Source: Setoptus koraiensis (lineage: Eukaryota; Arthropoda). Taken from it: a stretch of 64,000 nucleotides of DNA. Location of the stretch: assembly GCA_048013815.1 (NCBI GenBank), contig CM106586.1, positions 8,246,001 through 8,310,000 on the forward strand, given 5' to 3'. The translations under genes were made by a program, and so were the position numbers. This document shows, in pieces, positions 23,110 through 34,777 of this stretch (position 1 is the first letter of the stretch; each line of letters begins with the position of its first letter). A model generated the notes under the pieces. It was given only the letters and a program-made list of their open reading frames with translations. It searched no databases and was not told the DNA's origin.

Positions 23110-23731
23110 CAAACCAAACACGAGCTGCCGAAACTAATTTAATTAAATGCAAATTCCTGGCTCGTGCGCGCGCCACAAGCAGCCATTATCAATCATCGGC
23201 GTGCAAGCGGCCGAGAAAGTGCAAATTTTGCACAGGCGACTCACCTTGCCACGGCGCGTGATATTATCGCTGGCGCTTTTGTCGCGATAGCTGTCAACAG
23301 TGAGCAATTTTATCTGCGCCACCGCCGCGCCAAACACAAATCAAACAAATCACACCGATGCCTGATCAGTATGTGGAGCCCCCGTCATGCCCCCAGATAC
23401 CGTTATAACTCATAACGTTGGCTCGCAACGTTACGTTGGTTGGGGCGCGCCGGACAGCGGCGACACAAGCGCCACCAGTGACAGTGACAGCGACAGGTGG
23501 GCCCAATAACAGTTACAATTTACCCCAACACGTCGCCCGGCTGCGAGCAGCGGCCGGCCGGCGGGCCGACGGGCGCTTCAACGGCTCTAGCCCCAGAGAG
23601 CCAGAGAGTTGTCGAGAGGCCCTCCAGCGTGACTTTGCGTCCGCTCACAGGGCAGCCCTCGGCGCTCGTTGCGGCGTCGCCCGTCCCGGCGGCTCTCGTT
23701 GCAGCGGCGCCCGTTTCAGCGGCGCCCGTTG

Positions 23732-23758
23732 GTGTCAGTCCTAACTTAGGACTGACAC
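23732..23758. repeat. Near-palindrome, 13-bp perfect arms, 1-base spacer
   Basis: Arms GTGTCAGTCCTAA (23732-23744) and its exact complement (23746-23758) around one unpaired base. Confidence 0.9.
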
Positions 23759-25802
23759 TCAGCACAGGCCACTGTGACGCAACCATGTATCCGCGTCGGA
23801 GAGGCGAGCGTCGCAGGGAGAAATTGTGGCAACTCTCACAGTGTCACAGAGAGAGAGTGTCTCAACTGTCCGTCGACTGACAGTCGTCGACTGTGGCGCG
23901 TTTGAATTTGGCGCCCCCAACGCGGCCCCAAAAGCGATTTCGAGTGCGCCAGCAAACATTGCCTGCCGGCCGAACGGGGCCCCACCGAAATGGGGCGAGC
24001 GGGCGGGGGCCCGCAGTGCACACGACAAGTGAAATCATCGAAACGTAAACTCTGTCGCTCTCTGGCTGCCAGTTTGGCCGCGTTCTATATATTGTTGTCA
24101 TAACTATATTGTAATAGCCACTGTTTAAATAGGCACAACGCGAGAGAGTTTATCATTATAACGGCGCTTGGACGTCACGGGCCAACACTGTGCAGCTACG
24201 TGTCGGCCGCGCGGTACGTGGCATATCCACGGGCAACTGGCAGTTGTGTCGGGCGGCTGCTGTATGGGGGGCGAGTTGCGTAACGCGCGGCGAGTCGTAT
24301 CGTCATAACGTCAGTTGTATCACGGCAAACAAGTGGACAGACAGAGCATAATGGCATAGGTGGCAGCAGTGTGCACAGATTACATAACATCACAACAATT
24401 GTGATCATTAAACGTGCACGGCGACGACGACCAGCCAGCCAGCTCAAATCGCATTATATACGTATATTATTATATAAGAGACACACGCTGCTTATTGGTT
24501 GCTGGTGTCACTGGCACTCGACCACTGTTACTCGGCACTGCACACACAGATAACGTTGTAACGTTACATAAACGCCCATGAACGTAATAGTTACGTAATC
24601 CACATTGGCCATTGCGTCGCAGGCCCCGCGATTGATGGTAAACAAACAGAACAAACTCATTTCGCGCGCACCACCAACAACGACAACAACCGACGATGCT
24701 AATCTCGCCAGAGCCTTGATTGTTTGTGTCGGCGAGCCCGTGAATTGCCGAGCGAGCTGCCAGCCTATAACGAGCGCGCGCTGGGGCCCCGCTTCGAGGC
24801 GCTCCGAGGGGCCCCGGCCAAATTGGCAAGGCCGCAACTCGCGGCACACCAGTCAGCTGTGCAGCTAGATAGGTCGCCCGTGGCATTAATTAGTGCTGCA
24901 CAATGCAGTTGGCAGTGTCGCCGTTGATAACGTTGCTGCTGTTGGCAATATTGTCGCTGGCAAGGGCGCTGCCGGTGACACTGTTGGCAGTGCTGGCTGG
25001 CGACGGCAGCAGCCAGACAAAATGAAAATCATTTTATCGTCGCCACCATTATCTGTGCCCCATCTGCGCCCTCTGTGCCCCCCTGTGCCATATCTGTGCC
25101 ATATCCGTGCCCCGTCTGTGCAGCATCTTGCCCGACTGTGCAAGTTGTCGGTGTCGCTAGGGCCGCTGCCATATAGGCATATATGCCCGGCCCCCCTTCG
25201 CAAACACGTTGCCGATCTAAATCGTTACCCGCTGAGCAGATAGCTCGCCGCTCGCGAGCCGCCAGCTCACGGCCAGTCGCCAGTTGGCGCCGCCACGTGT
25301 TACCCGTGCGCTCGCGCGATGTAAACACGGGCTCACGGCCCCCATGGCCCACACCCACAGCCATATAGCACCGTGCGCAGCCATACGGCACAGAACAAGA
25401 GCGCGCAACAACATTATCAACGAGAGCACAAGTGATCATTTATTAGTTGTATTAGTTGTGCTCAAGTGGCCCTTGTCGCCAAACGCTGTCGGCCCCCGGC
25501 CCAGCAAGCGGCGCCCCCCGCTGCCGCTTGTTATGCAATGTTGTCAGGGCAACATTGTTGTCGTTATGTAACATGTAACAGTTAGTCGTCGCTTATTGTT
25601 CGCCCGTTGTCTATATTGTTTGGCTCATCTGTGGCGCTGTCGGGCGCTGTCAATGGGCGCTACAAAGCAGGCCGAGCTGTCCATTAATGCAGCGGCGAGA
25701 CAACAACAATGGCACAACAATGACACGGCAGCGCGTGCCCTCTTGAGCCGGCACTTGCCAGCGCCACTCGGGCCTCTCGGGCCGGCAGCAGCAGCGCCGC
25801 CA

Positions 25803-25930
25803 GCGGCAACAACAGCAACGACAACAACAGCAACGACAACAACAGCAACGACAACAACAGCAACGACAACAACAGCAACGACAACAACAGCAACGACAAC
25901 AACAGCAACGACAACAACAACAACAACAAT
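25803..25930. repeat. Tandem repeat, 15-bp CAACAACAGCAACGA-type unit
   Basis: About eight near-identical copies. It reads open in several frames as poly-Thr/Ala or Val runs but has no flanking gene structure. Confidence 0.85.
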
Positions 25931-28073
25931 GCAGCGCGAGTCAACTGCGAGAGGCAAGTCGCTAATGAGCAGCGGTGGCGGCGCGCTGCAAACAGCGGGC
26001 CGGATATCAGAAGCGGACGATCGGACAATATTGTAATTCGGAGCCACTTCATTTGCAATGCCGCTGAGAGTGGGCACACAATGGGGCGCCATTGACGATG
26101 ATGAGCGGGCCCGGTTTGAGTGGTCAACTCTGATTCAAAGTGTTTGAAATTGTCAAACGTCGGCAGCGATTTGAAACGCGCGTCGCGAAACGTGCACCCG
26201 AATTCGGGCATAATTCGAGCATAATTCGCAACGGGCCAATTTGTTCGCCAAGCAACAGAGAACGCCAACGAACAGCCCAATGGATGGCCCATCATGGGGG
26301 CCAAATCAACAGCCTGGCCAGCGTGTTTTGGTGCGTTTTAGGTGCGTTGTCAGCGCCATCAAATTACAAGTTTGAGCCTTGGTTGGCGCTGATACTTGCG
26401 AGCACGTGCAATGCGATACGTGCGTCTCAATGTTTGTGTGTGAGTCATCCAGGTGAGTTGAGTCGCGAGTGGCCGTGATTATGTTTGGACGTGTGCGTTT
26501 GACAAGCGCGACGCACTCGCCGGCTACTCGGGCCACTCGGGCCACTCGGGCTACTCGGGCGGCGCTACCCGAAGACGCTGGCGACATCGCCGTCGAGCAG
26601 CGGCAACCCGAGCGCCAACGGGCCAACGATGAGACGGCCAACGATGCGACGGCCAACGATGAGACGGCCAACGAGCCAGCGAGCGACGCGAATCGATTAG
26701 ACGGGGTCAGTTTATTTAAAAGTCAACGCCGGGCCGGCCAAACGTTGTCGTTGTTGGCCGTCAGTTGGCGCAGCAACAAACTGACAGCTCAATCGAGCCG
26801 ATTGACCGAAACAGTTTGGCCACTGAAAGTCGCCAATTTCAAGGCAAACATTGAGCGCGACACACGGGCAAGCCGAGAGTGGCAACACAAACAACAACAA
26901 AATGACATTATTTTGGCGCTGTTGTCGCGTTTGTGTCGGCACGCTCACAATAATGGTCGCGCCGACACAAACACAATCTGTTTGTGTCACAGGTAAATAT
27001 TTGCCCCACTAACTGGCCAGCGGCAGACTTACCTGTGCCGGCCATTGCGCCAAACTTACCTGTGCCCGCGATTGCGGCAACCCGGCCAGCGGGCTCGCCA
27101 GCGAGTGGTGGGCGCACCGGCCAACGCGGCTGGCCGTCGTCGTTTAATTTATCCGCCTCATCTAACTCGAAATGGGCCCGACTCGATTGCGGCTGCTGGC
27201 CCCCGTTCGGCTTCTGTTCGGCTTCTGTTCGGCCTCCGTTTGGCCTCTATTCGGCCCCGTTCGGCGGCCCAAACAGAGTCAACAGGTAACCGTTCTCAGG
27301 CGACCATCGACGAGGGCCGCTCGATGACGGGCCGCCATCATCAGGTGGTGATTGATTGGATTTCGCGGCGACGCCGATTCATTTGACTTTTGTTCATCAT
27401 CATTATTGGGGCCATTGTGTCGGGCCAACGGAGGCCAATTGAACGCCAGTCTCTAAAATCGCCGCGAGGAATGCCGATCGCCATTACACATTATATATTG
27501 CACATTGTATATTATATATCGTGTGTTGTCGTTGTGTGTTGTTGTTGTGTGTTGTTGTTGTGTGTTGTGTGTGTCGCGAACGGGCAACAATGACACTGGC
27601 CGCAACTGCCACTTGCGTTATTATCCGCGGTAATTCAATTCGCGGGCCGCGACATTTGTTGCTGTCGCTGTCGTTGTTGCCGTTGCGGTGTCGCTGTTGC
27701 TGTTGTTGCGGCATTTGCGGGCCAGCAACAAATGCGACCGACCGCGCAGCGCCCCGAACTAGCCATAAAAGGGCCCGCGCGTCGTCGTAACCGCCACTTT
27801 AATGGTCGCTCACAACGAGGCTCTGACCGAGCCGCGCCGCGCCGACAAGCTCACGGCCGGCAGAATGACTGTCCCGTGATTGTGATTGGGCCCGTCTCTC
27901 CGGCCCGAGCAAGAAGCACAAAAGAATCACAAGTCATTATCATTAATGTTGCTGTTGTTGTGCAACTTGCACGGGTCGCGGCAGTCGCGTATCGTATAAC
28001 TATCGTGTGCCGCTGTAATTCGCCGGCCCGCGATAGTTGCGCGATAAGTTGCGCGATAAGTTGAAGGGAAATG

Positions 28074-28121
28074 CCACTGGCGGCCCGACTGAGAAGTGGA
28101 CACTCCTCGGGCCGCCAGTGG
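28074..28121. repeat. Perfect inverted repeat, 15-bp arms
   Basis: Arms CCACTGGCGGCCCGA (28074-28088) and its exact complement (28107-28121) with an 18-base loop. Confidence 0.85.
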
Positions 28122-28598
28122 GCCAAACGAAAGCACTGTAAGTGGGCCCAGCAACGTTGCAAGTGGGCGACACGGGAGAAGCTCTTTTTATCCAAGCTTT
28201 TTTATGCGCTCCGGCCCGGCGCTCGTGCAATCGATCGGCTCGGCCCGGCCCGACTCGGCTCGAAACGGGACCGCTGGCACGGCAGCAAAAACAATTGCGG
28301 AGCTGGCCAACCGACCACGCACAGCAGCAACTCGGGGCCCAGTGCGTCTGGCCCCAACTTGAGAGACCCGCACAGAGTGGGATCCGCTCAGAGGGAGATT
28401 AATGGTGGCTGGCAGCGATGGGGCGACACACAAGTTGCTGGCAGTAGGCAGTTGGCAGTTGTCAGCAGTTATGCCGAATCGGCTATTCATTATTGCGTCA
28501 TCATGACGTCGTATCGTTCGTCATTATTAATGACAAAGACAATTCCATATTGCACGGCCGATGCTCACATTGCTTAATCTACTTGCGTCGTTTTTGTG

Positions 28599-28635
<37 letters not shown>

Positions 28636-31600
28636 TCCTGTTGTTGTCGCTGCTGTTGTCGTTGTTGTTGTCCTGTCGTCGCTGCTGTTGTTGCTGCCAA
28701 CAATGGGCGACAGCCACGCCGACGCGACACAATTGGGCTGTTGCGGTTGTGCGGTGGTTGCAACCACCGATGAGTGGTTGTTGTTGTTGTGGCCGTAATT
28801 GCGCGATTTCAATCATCAAATAATGAATGGCGGCCCGCCGAACCGGCCCCAGACAAACTGGCGAGCGGCTGCCAATTTACAAACATCGCTTAATCATCAT
28901 CGATCTTGTCGTCAACTTTCGGTCGGGCCGTTTCCCGTCGCGGGCGCCGTCACCTGAGCGCCGCTGACGCCTCTTCGCCCAATTCGCACTATTCGCACTA
29001 TTCGCCTTCTTCGCCCTACTCGCCTCATTCGCCGGCCCGACCGGCGCCGCGCTGACCCGCGCCGGGCGCCCTCCGCAGCGGCCCAATGAGGACGTTTGCG
29101 CGATCCATCACTTGACGCGAAAATGAATGACGAGAACACAAACGCGATGATGAAACGCAACGGTTATGATGACCGCAATCGGCCGCACCTCGGCCACTCG
29201 AGCGCGACGCTTCGCCCATCGTCGACTGGTGTCAAACTCTCGAACCAACAAGGAACCTCTTCGAAAGAATTGCAGCGCCCCGGGGCCCGCTGGCGTGTGT
29301 GCGCGTCAGTTGACAGCGATGGGCCGCTCGTCGGCAATTAAAGCGCCGAGCTAAGCGAATTACGCGAATCAAGCGAATTACAAGCGCCCGCTCGCTGTGA
29401 TATAATCTAATTAACTGCGCCGCGCCGGCACAACTGGAGAGGCCGCAACTGCAAAAAAGGCCGCTCTCGGCTCTCGCTGACGCTCGGGCGCCCCGTGCGC
29501 CAATTAACTGCGCGGGCCGGGACATTCCTGGGGCGCTTGTTTGCGCTGGCCAAACTTTAAAAGTGTGTGTTGGCGCGCCGGCCGAGCCCTGGCCGCGGTC
29601 GGCTCGACCGACCGCGGACAAATGTCGCAAATATCGCACCAGCGACAACAATGATTTGCATGCGCGCACCTAGGCGCGCACCGCGGACAGAAGCCGCAAC
29701 AATGCGGCGCGGCAACAGCGCCGACGACAACAGCGCCGACGACGACGACAACAATCACGGTCACCGCTCGAGCACAGCACCCTGGGCTCCGCGAACGGGC
29801 AAATGATGTTAGCGGTCGCCCGTGTGATGCTTTTATCATTGTAACTTTATGACGTGCCGACTGGTTCATGCGGCCGCGGTCCGTGCGGCGCGGGGCGCAA
29901 GTGGCCGCTCGCTATCACACGCGAATTGCGATCGGCGGCCCCTGCGCCGCCGTCCCAACGCAACAAACGAACGCCGGCCCGACACACGAAATGAATTCGC
30001 TGAAATCGATATCGACGCGGCGCGAACTGACCGATTCGATAAAAAGCCGATAAAAAGTTGGTCGCCCAATAAAGTGAGTCCGTAAATCACGCCGGCCGCC
30101 AGTGCGTGCGGGTACGTGCACGCTGCACCAAAGCGCTGGCCGCAGAAAGAATAAAGGAGGCGACAAACGACGGAGGAGACGCCAACAAAGGGCGCACAAA
30201 GGGCCCAGATAGAGATGTAATTGTTGTCGCGACTGGCAGCGCGGCGCTTCCTCGGGTCTCGGGTCCGTCTTCGGGTCGCCCGCCGTCTCGGGTTCGTCTT
30301 CGGGGCGCTGCGCCGTCTCGGGTTTGTCTTCGGGGCGCTGCGCCGGCCGCTCTCGTTCGGGCCTGTCTGCGGGCCGGGCCGGGCCGGTCCGCGCCAGTAA
30401 ATCATTGGCTGGCCAGCGGCGCGCACAGTGAATAAAGTTGCGAGCGGCGCACAAAAGCGAAACTAGATCAATGGGCCCGCTCTCATAATTAACATGTCAA
30501 CCACGGCACAACTAAATGAGTTGCGGCCGGGCGCCGCCGGTTGGCGCTGCCCGCCGGACAGTCGGACAACGACAATTGGCTACCGTGCGCCGCTAGCGGT
30601 AGCGAGACGGCAGCCGCGGACAGGCGCGCGGATCGCAAACAAATTAATTAGGAAAAAATGCCGCACAAATCAGCGCCGGCATCATCGCGCGGGCAACGCG
30701 GGCACCGCGGAGAAATTAATTCGCGCCGGCGCCGCCATTCCTGCGGCCTACGTGCCATTTGCACATTCAAACACTCAGTGGCGGCGCTGATATCGCCGAT
30801 ATCGCCGATATGAGCGGTATTTGTGTCGCAAATACGATATTGATTATCTATTGATGCGCGCCACTCGATGTCTCAATGAACGTCTCAATCCGGGCCGGTT
30901 GGCAGGGCCTCGCACGGGCGCGGATTGAGACGTCCACTGGACGGGCGAGCGGCGCAAGTAGCGGGCACATCATTATCTGTTATTTGTCGTTTGTGCTCGT
31001 CGTCGTCGTCTTGTGACGGCGGCGCCGACAGCGGCTGCCTCTTTGACAGCGCCCGTCAATGGGCCGCGCCGGCCACCTATGCCCGCCACTCTCGCTGCGG
31101 CCACATATACGCACCTAAGCGGTACCCGAGCAGCCGTATCGGCCGGCTAATCCCCGATGCCGCGCGGCCCCCAATGCGCGCCCTAATCCCAATAATGATC
31201 ATCTACTCGGTGCGCCAGATAATCTGTGCGCCGGTGAGTCGGGCCGCCGCCGCTCTCATGCGGGCACTTCTGGCCGGTGCGGCGACTGTTGTGACCGGCG
31301 CGGCAAAGAGCGGCTATACCGGCAGCGGCTTATATTATTATTGTGACAACCGGTGGTTGTTTTGACCGAACAACAACAACCTAAACAACAGATTACACAC
31401 TCTGTAATACAGCGGCGGCGGCGGCCCGACCAATCGGGCCGCTTCAAAGGTAAATAAAAGCGCTTCGCCGTTGGTGGCTGCTCAAACTCATACTTGCCGG
31501 CCACTCATATTATTACTCATATTAGCGCGGCCCAAACAACAACAATCATGGGCCATGTTTGTTGTGTGCGATATGACAACTGTCAAACGGGCAACGCGGC

Positions 31601-32219
31601 ACTCGACTCACGTGAGAGCATGGCAAACATTGGCGCAACACGTTGCCGCTCCACATGCCGCCGGGTAATCGGTCGACCCCGAACAGCTGAGTGGGCCCAC
31701 TGTTTACCTTTGCGGCCAGCGGCCGCTGGCCTGGCCAACAACAGGTTGCCCGCTGCCGGCCACTCACCTGTGCGCCGCGTGCACTGTCGGCCGCTCACCT
31801 GTCGGCCAGCTGCCGCGACCGGAAGTGCCGGCTGGCACCCGGCGCGACCCGCTGGCGAGCCCAGCAGTTGACAGAACCATTGCAACTCGGAGCTCAAATG
31901 GTCTGGAACTGGTTGCGGGGGCCGCCGCAAGAGTGCGGGGGCGCTCAGGAAATGCACGCTAATCGGCTGGAAAAACGTTGCCCAGACGGTCGGCACAGCG
32001 AGCGCTGGCTGTGCCGACTGCACGATTAACATGTTATGATTTGGCGTGTGACTGCGCGTGTCCATCAATTTCACGTGTTTGCGCGCGTGTAGCGAGCACT
32101 CTTGCGCGCGGCGCGCGCGCGATCCTTGTGCGCCCCACTAATGTGCCACACGGCCAGCCCATTACGCCAAGCGTGACCGCTGCTCCCCCTCCCTCCCGTT
32201 CGCCCACTACTGTAGCCTA

Positions 32220-32277
32220 GCACAATATTGGACCGTGGTGGCGCAGGTCGCTGTGCCAGCACGGTCCAATATTGTGC
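32220..32277. repeat. Perfect inverted repeat, 18-bp arms
   Basis: Arms 32220-32237 (GCACAATATTGGACCGTG) and 32260-32277 are exact complements with a 22-base loop. No flanking target duplication was evident, so this is not called a transposon. Confidence 0.88.
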
Positions 32278-34130
32278 CTGTCAGCCGTTGTGCGATACCG
32301 TGCTGCCGCCGTCGCAAATAAATATCGCTTTATTTCGGCGCGCTTCGAGGCGCTCTCGTTGCGAGCGTTATTACATTTCATCGAGGGCCCGTCGACAGCG
32401 TTGGCAGCGTCATGGCCGTCGATGATGTCGCGCCGGATCTTCTCACGGTAAATTGGAGCAGTGAAGAGTTGTGCGCGTCGGCGGAGCGGGCCCACTTGAC
32501 AGGCGGCGCAGGCCAACAAATTGGATACTTGCTCGGCTGTCAAGTTGTGCAAGTTGCGCGCCGCTGCAAGCTTGCGCGGATCGCAACTGGCGCCACTGGC
32601 CGCCAGTTGGCATTTGTCTCGCGAACGTTGCCGTGTATGCTGGCGTGTGATATAGGTGTCACAGTGACAGCCATTAAGATGATGACAATGACAGGACACG
32701 AATCTTTGTCACTTTTGGCGAAATTCGCTGGCGAAATTTGCCGGCGAAATTTGCTGGCAAAATATTGACAGCAGCGCAATTGGCCGCTTTGTCGCCGTTT
32801 CCATTGGGTTGGCCGTGCATTCGATTTCGCACAATTGTTGCCATTTGTTGGTTGTTGCTATTTGTTGGTTGTTGCTGTTGGTTGTTGCTGTTGGTTGTTG
32901 CCATTTGCTGGCCGAGTCAAGTTGCCCGACGAACAGCAAATAGAGGATGAATTGCCAACAGGGGCGCTTGTTGAATGGACGCCATCGATCGACAGCCAGT
33001 GTGACAGCAAGCGGGCATTGTGCCCGTCGGCCGGGTGTCAATCACGCTCACCTGACAGCTTCGTCGGGCGCTAATAGTGCCAATATTTCTCTAATGGGAG
33101 CAGCCATGATTAAATTAGAGAGAAATCTCGAGCTGGCCATTGTGTCCATGCCATTCAATTATTATTTTCGACTCCGGCCGACAGGCGATCCGCGGGCCAT
33201 TGTCGCTCGACTGGTGCGCGTCTCATCGATTCAGTTTATTTCAACAATGCACACTCAATTGAAGCAAGACGCTAATAGCGGCCACAAGTGGCTGCTAATG
33301 GCGCTCGTGGCGACCTGGCGGCTGGCTCATCGATGATCGAATGCTCGAGCGCTCGAATGATGAACCGGCCCGACTGTCAGTTTACCTTCGCGACTCGACG
33401 CTTGCGACGCACGGCGCCACTTGAGCCAAACTCTCAAAATATCGCCGGCGAGTCGATGGAAATAACGCGAAACGCCGGCCCCACTCGCCCCACATTCTAG
33501 CGGGCACAGCGATCCACTTCGCCCGGCACGTCAAGTGACAGCGCCAACAATGGGCGCTCGATTTGAGAGTCTCAAAGGGTTCGCACGGGCCGGTCGTCGT
33601 TTCGTTCGGTTTCGTTGTGCTGCGCTGACAGAAATTTTTGCCACCGTTGGCTCGGCGAATTGGCCTCAATTGCCCGTCGAACGGATCGGAATCTGGCCAA
33701 ATCGAACGATTCACAATGTCGACGCGATTATGTGGCCGAGAACTTGTGAGACGGCGGCGACATTCGACGAGTTCAACGAGTTCGGACGGCGACGAGTTGG
33801 GACGGCGACGAGTCGGGCAAATTGTCAATTTGCATGCCAGTGCAAACAGCAGCGCAAACAACTGCCAACGACGCACAATGGGCGTATAATTGGCGCCGCT
33901 CGGGACGGTGCGCACTGCGGTGCGGCCCGGGTCGGGGCACTCGCAGCAGGCACGCAGCCGTACCCTGGTTGGCGCATCTCGGAATGCGCACAACGCACAT
34001 AAGTTTGGCAACGGCGGCGCACCACACTGCTGTAACAGTAGCACTGTGACTCGCTGGCACTGCTGGCATTATAGGCGCCCGAGCTGACGCACACACAGAG
34101 CCGCTGGCGAATGAATACGCACCATTCTTG

Positions 34131-34149
34131 TGTGTGTGTGTGTGTGTGC
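34131..34149. repeat. (GT)n microsatellite near Pax6 leader
   Basis: A TG dinucleotide run of about 9 units, some 630 bases before the Pax6 start codon. Confidence 0.75.
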
Positions 34150-34177
34150 GCTTGCGAATTTGCAATGCAAACAAACG

Positions 34178-34777
34178 GTTAGTTCGATTCGAGCAACGAA
34201 TCAGTTTGCAAGTTTTAAATTAGCAGCATTGCGAGCAACAGCAACCAGCGAGACAGTGCGGCCAGAAATCGAATCTCTGCAGCGCCGTCGAACGTCGAGC
34301 TACGAGCGCCAGCGAACTAAGTGAGCCAGTCGAACCAGCAGCAGCAGTCTATAGAAAACAGTGCACAGTCTTGAATAATGACCGGCCTATAATCAGCGCA
34401 GGCGACGCAGCGAACAATCACACACACGCGACAACGCGAACCGTGCCTTGGCGTCGCGCCAGTCGAACGAACGAACGAATCGAACAAAAACCAGCAAATC
34501 GAACAAACCGAACAAACCCAGCAAACCGAACAAACCCAGCAAATCGAACAAACCCAGCAAATCGAATAATTGCGCCGGCCGAAACAAGCGAATATTCGAG
34601 CCAATCAAAACAGTCGAACAATCAAAACAGTCGAACAATCGAGCCAATCGAACTATCGAGCCAACAGAACAGTCGAACAGCTGACGTCAATATCGGCAAG
34701 CGTTTAGAACAAATCGCCAATCAGCACAAACATTAGTCACCATTGATCGCCACTCCTACTACGAACCGTACCCGGTG
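34178..34777 (+). promoter_or_regulatory. Probable Pax6 5' leader and proximal promoter
   Basis: 600 bases directly before the Pax6 start codon. An initiator-like TCAGTTT lies near 34201. From 34470 to 34680 the DNA is an A-rich tandem array (AACAAACC and AACAGTCG units, 17-18 bp periods), consistent with an unstructured leader. No TATA box was seen. The transcription start is not determined. Confidence 0.4.
34490..34680. repeat. Imperfect tandem repeats in Pax6 leader
   Basis: Units of the type CGAACAAACCCAGCAAA, then AACAGTCGAACAATCAA, repeat several times each just upstream of the Pax6 start. Confidence 0.75.

Larger units (their letters stand above)
11496..34177. other. GC-rich gene-free domain upstream of Pax6
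   Basis: About 23 kb in which I recognise no protein gene, RNA gene or mobile element. Open frames here are long only because GC-rich DNA has few stops, and their products are low-complexity with no family resemblance. The stretch is full of perfect inverted repeats, short tandem repeats (listed separately), GGCC-rich motifs and trinucleotide runs. Its position beside a developmental regulator suggests a cis-regulatory landscape; that is inference. Confidence 0.5.

Noticed and set aside
26469-26996. 175-codon frame with ATRATRATR and NDETANDATA repeats ending near a possible donor
   Set aside because: The repeats are DNA-level tandem units and no acceptor or partner exon is convincing.
29866-30454. 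Reverse-strand frames of 179-186 codons
   Set aside because: Both overlap in different frames over a CTCGGGTTCGTCTTCGGGG-type repeat; no domain seen.
32220-32277. MITE or other DNA transposon
   Set aside because: An inverted repeat is present but no target-site duplication, and no second copy was seen in the window.
34160-34200. B-box-like AGTTCGATTCG before Pax6
   Set aside because: It does not match the GGTTCGANTCC consensus well and no acceptor stem or A box is at the right distance.
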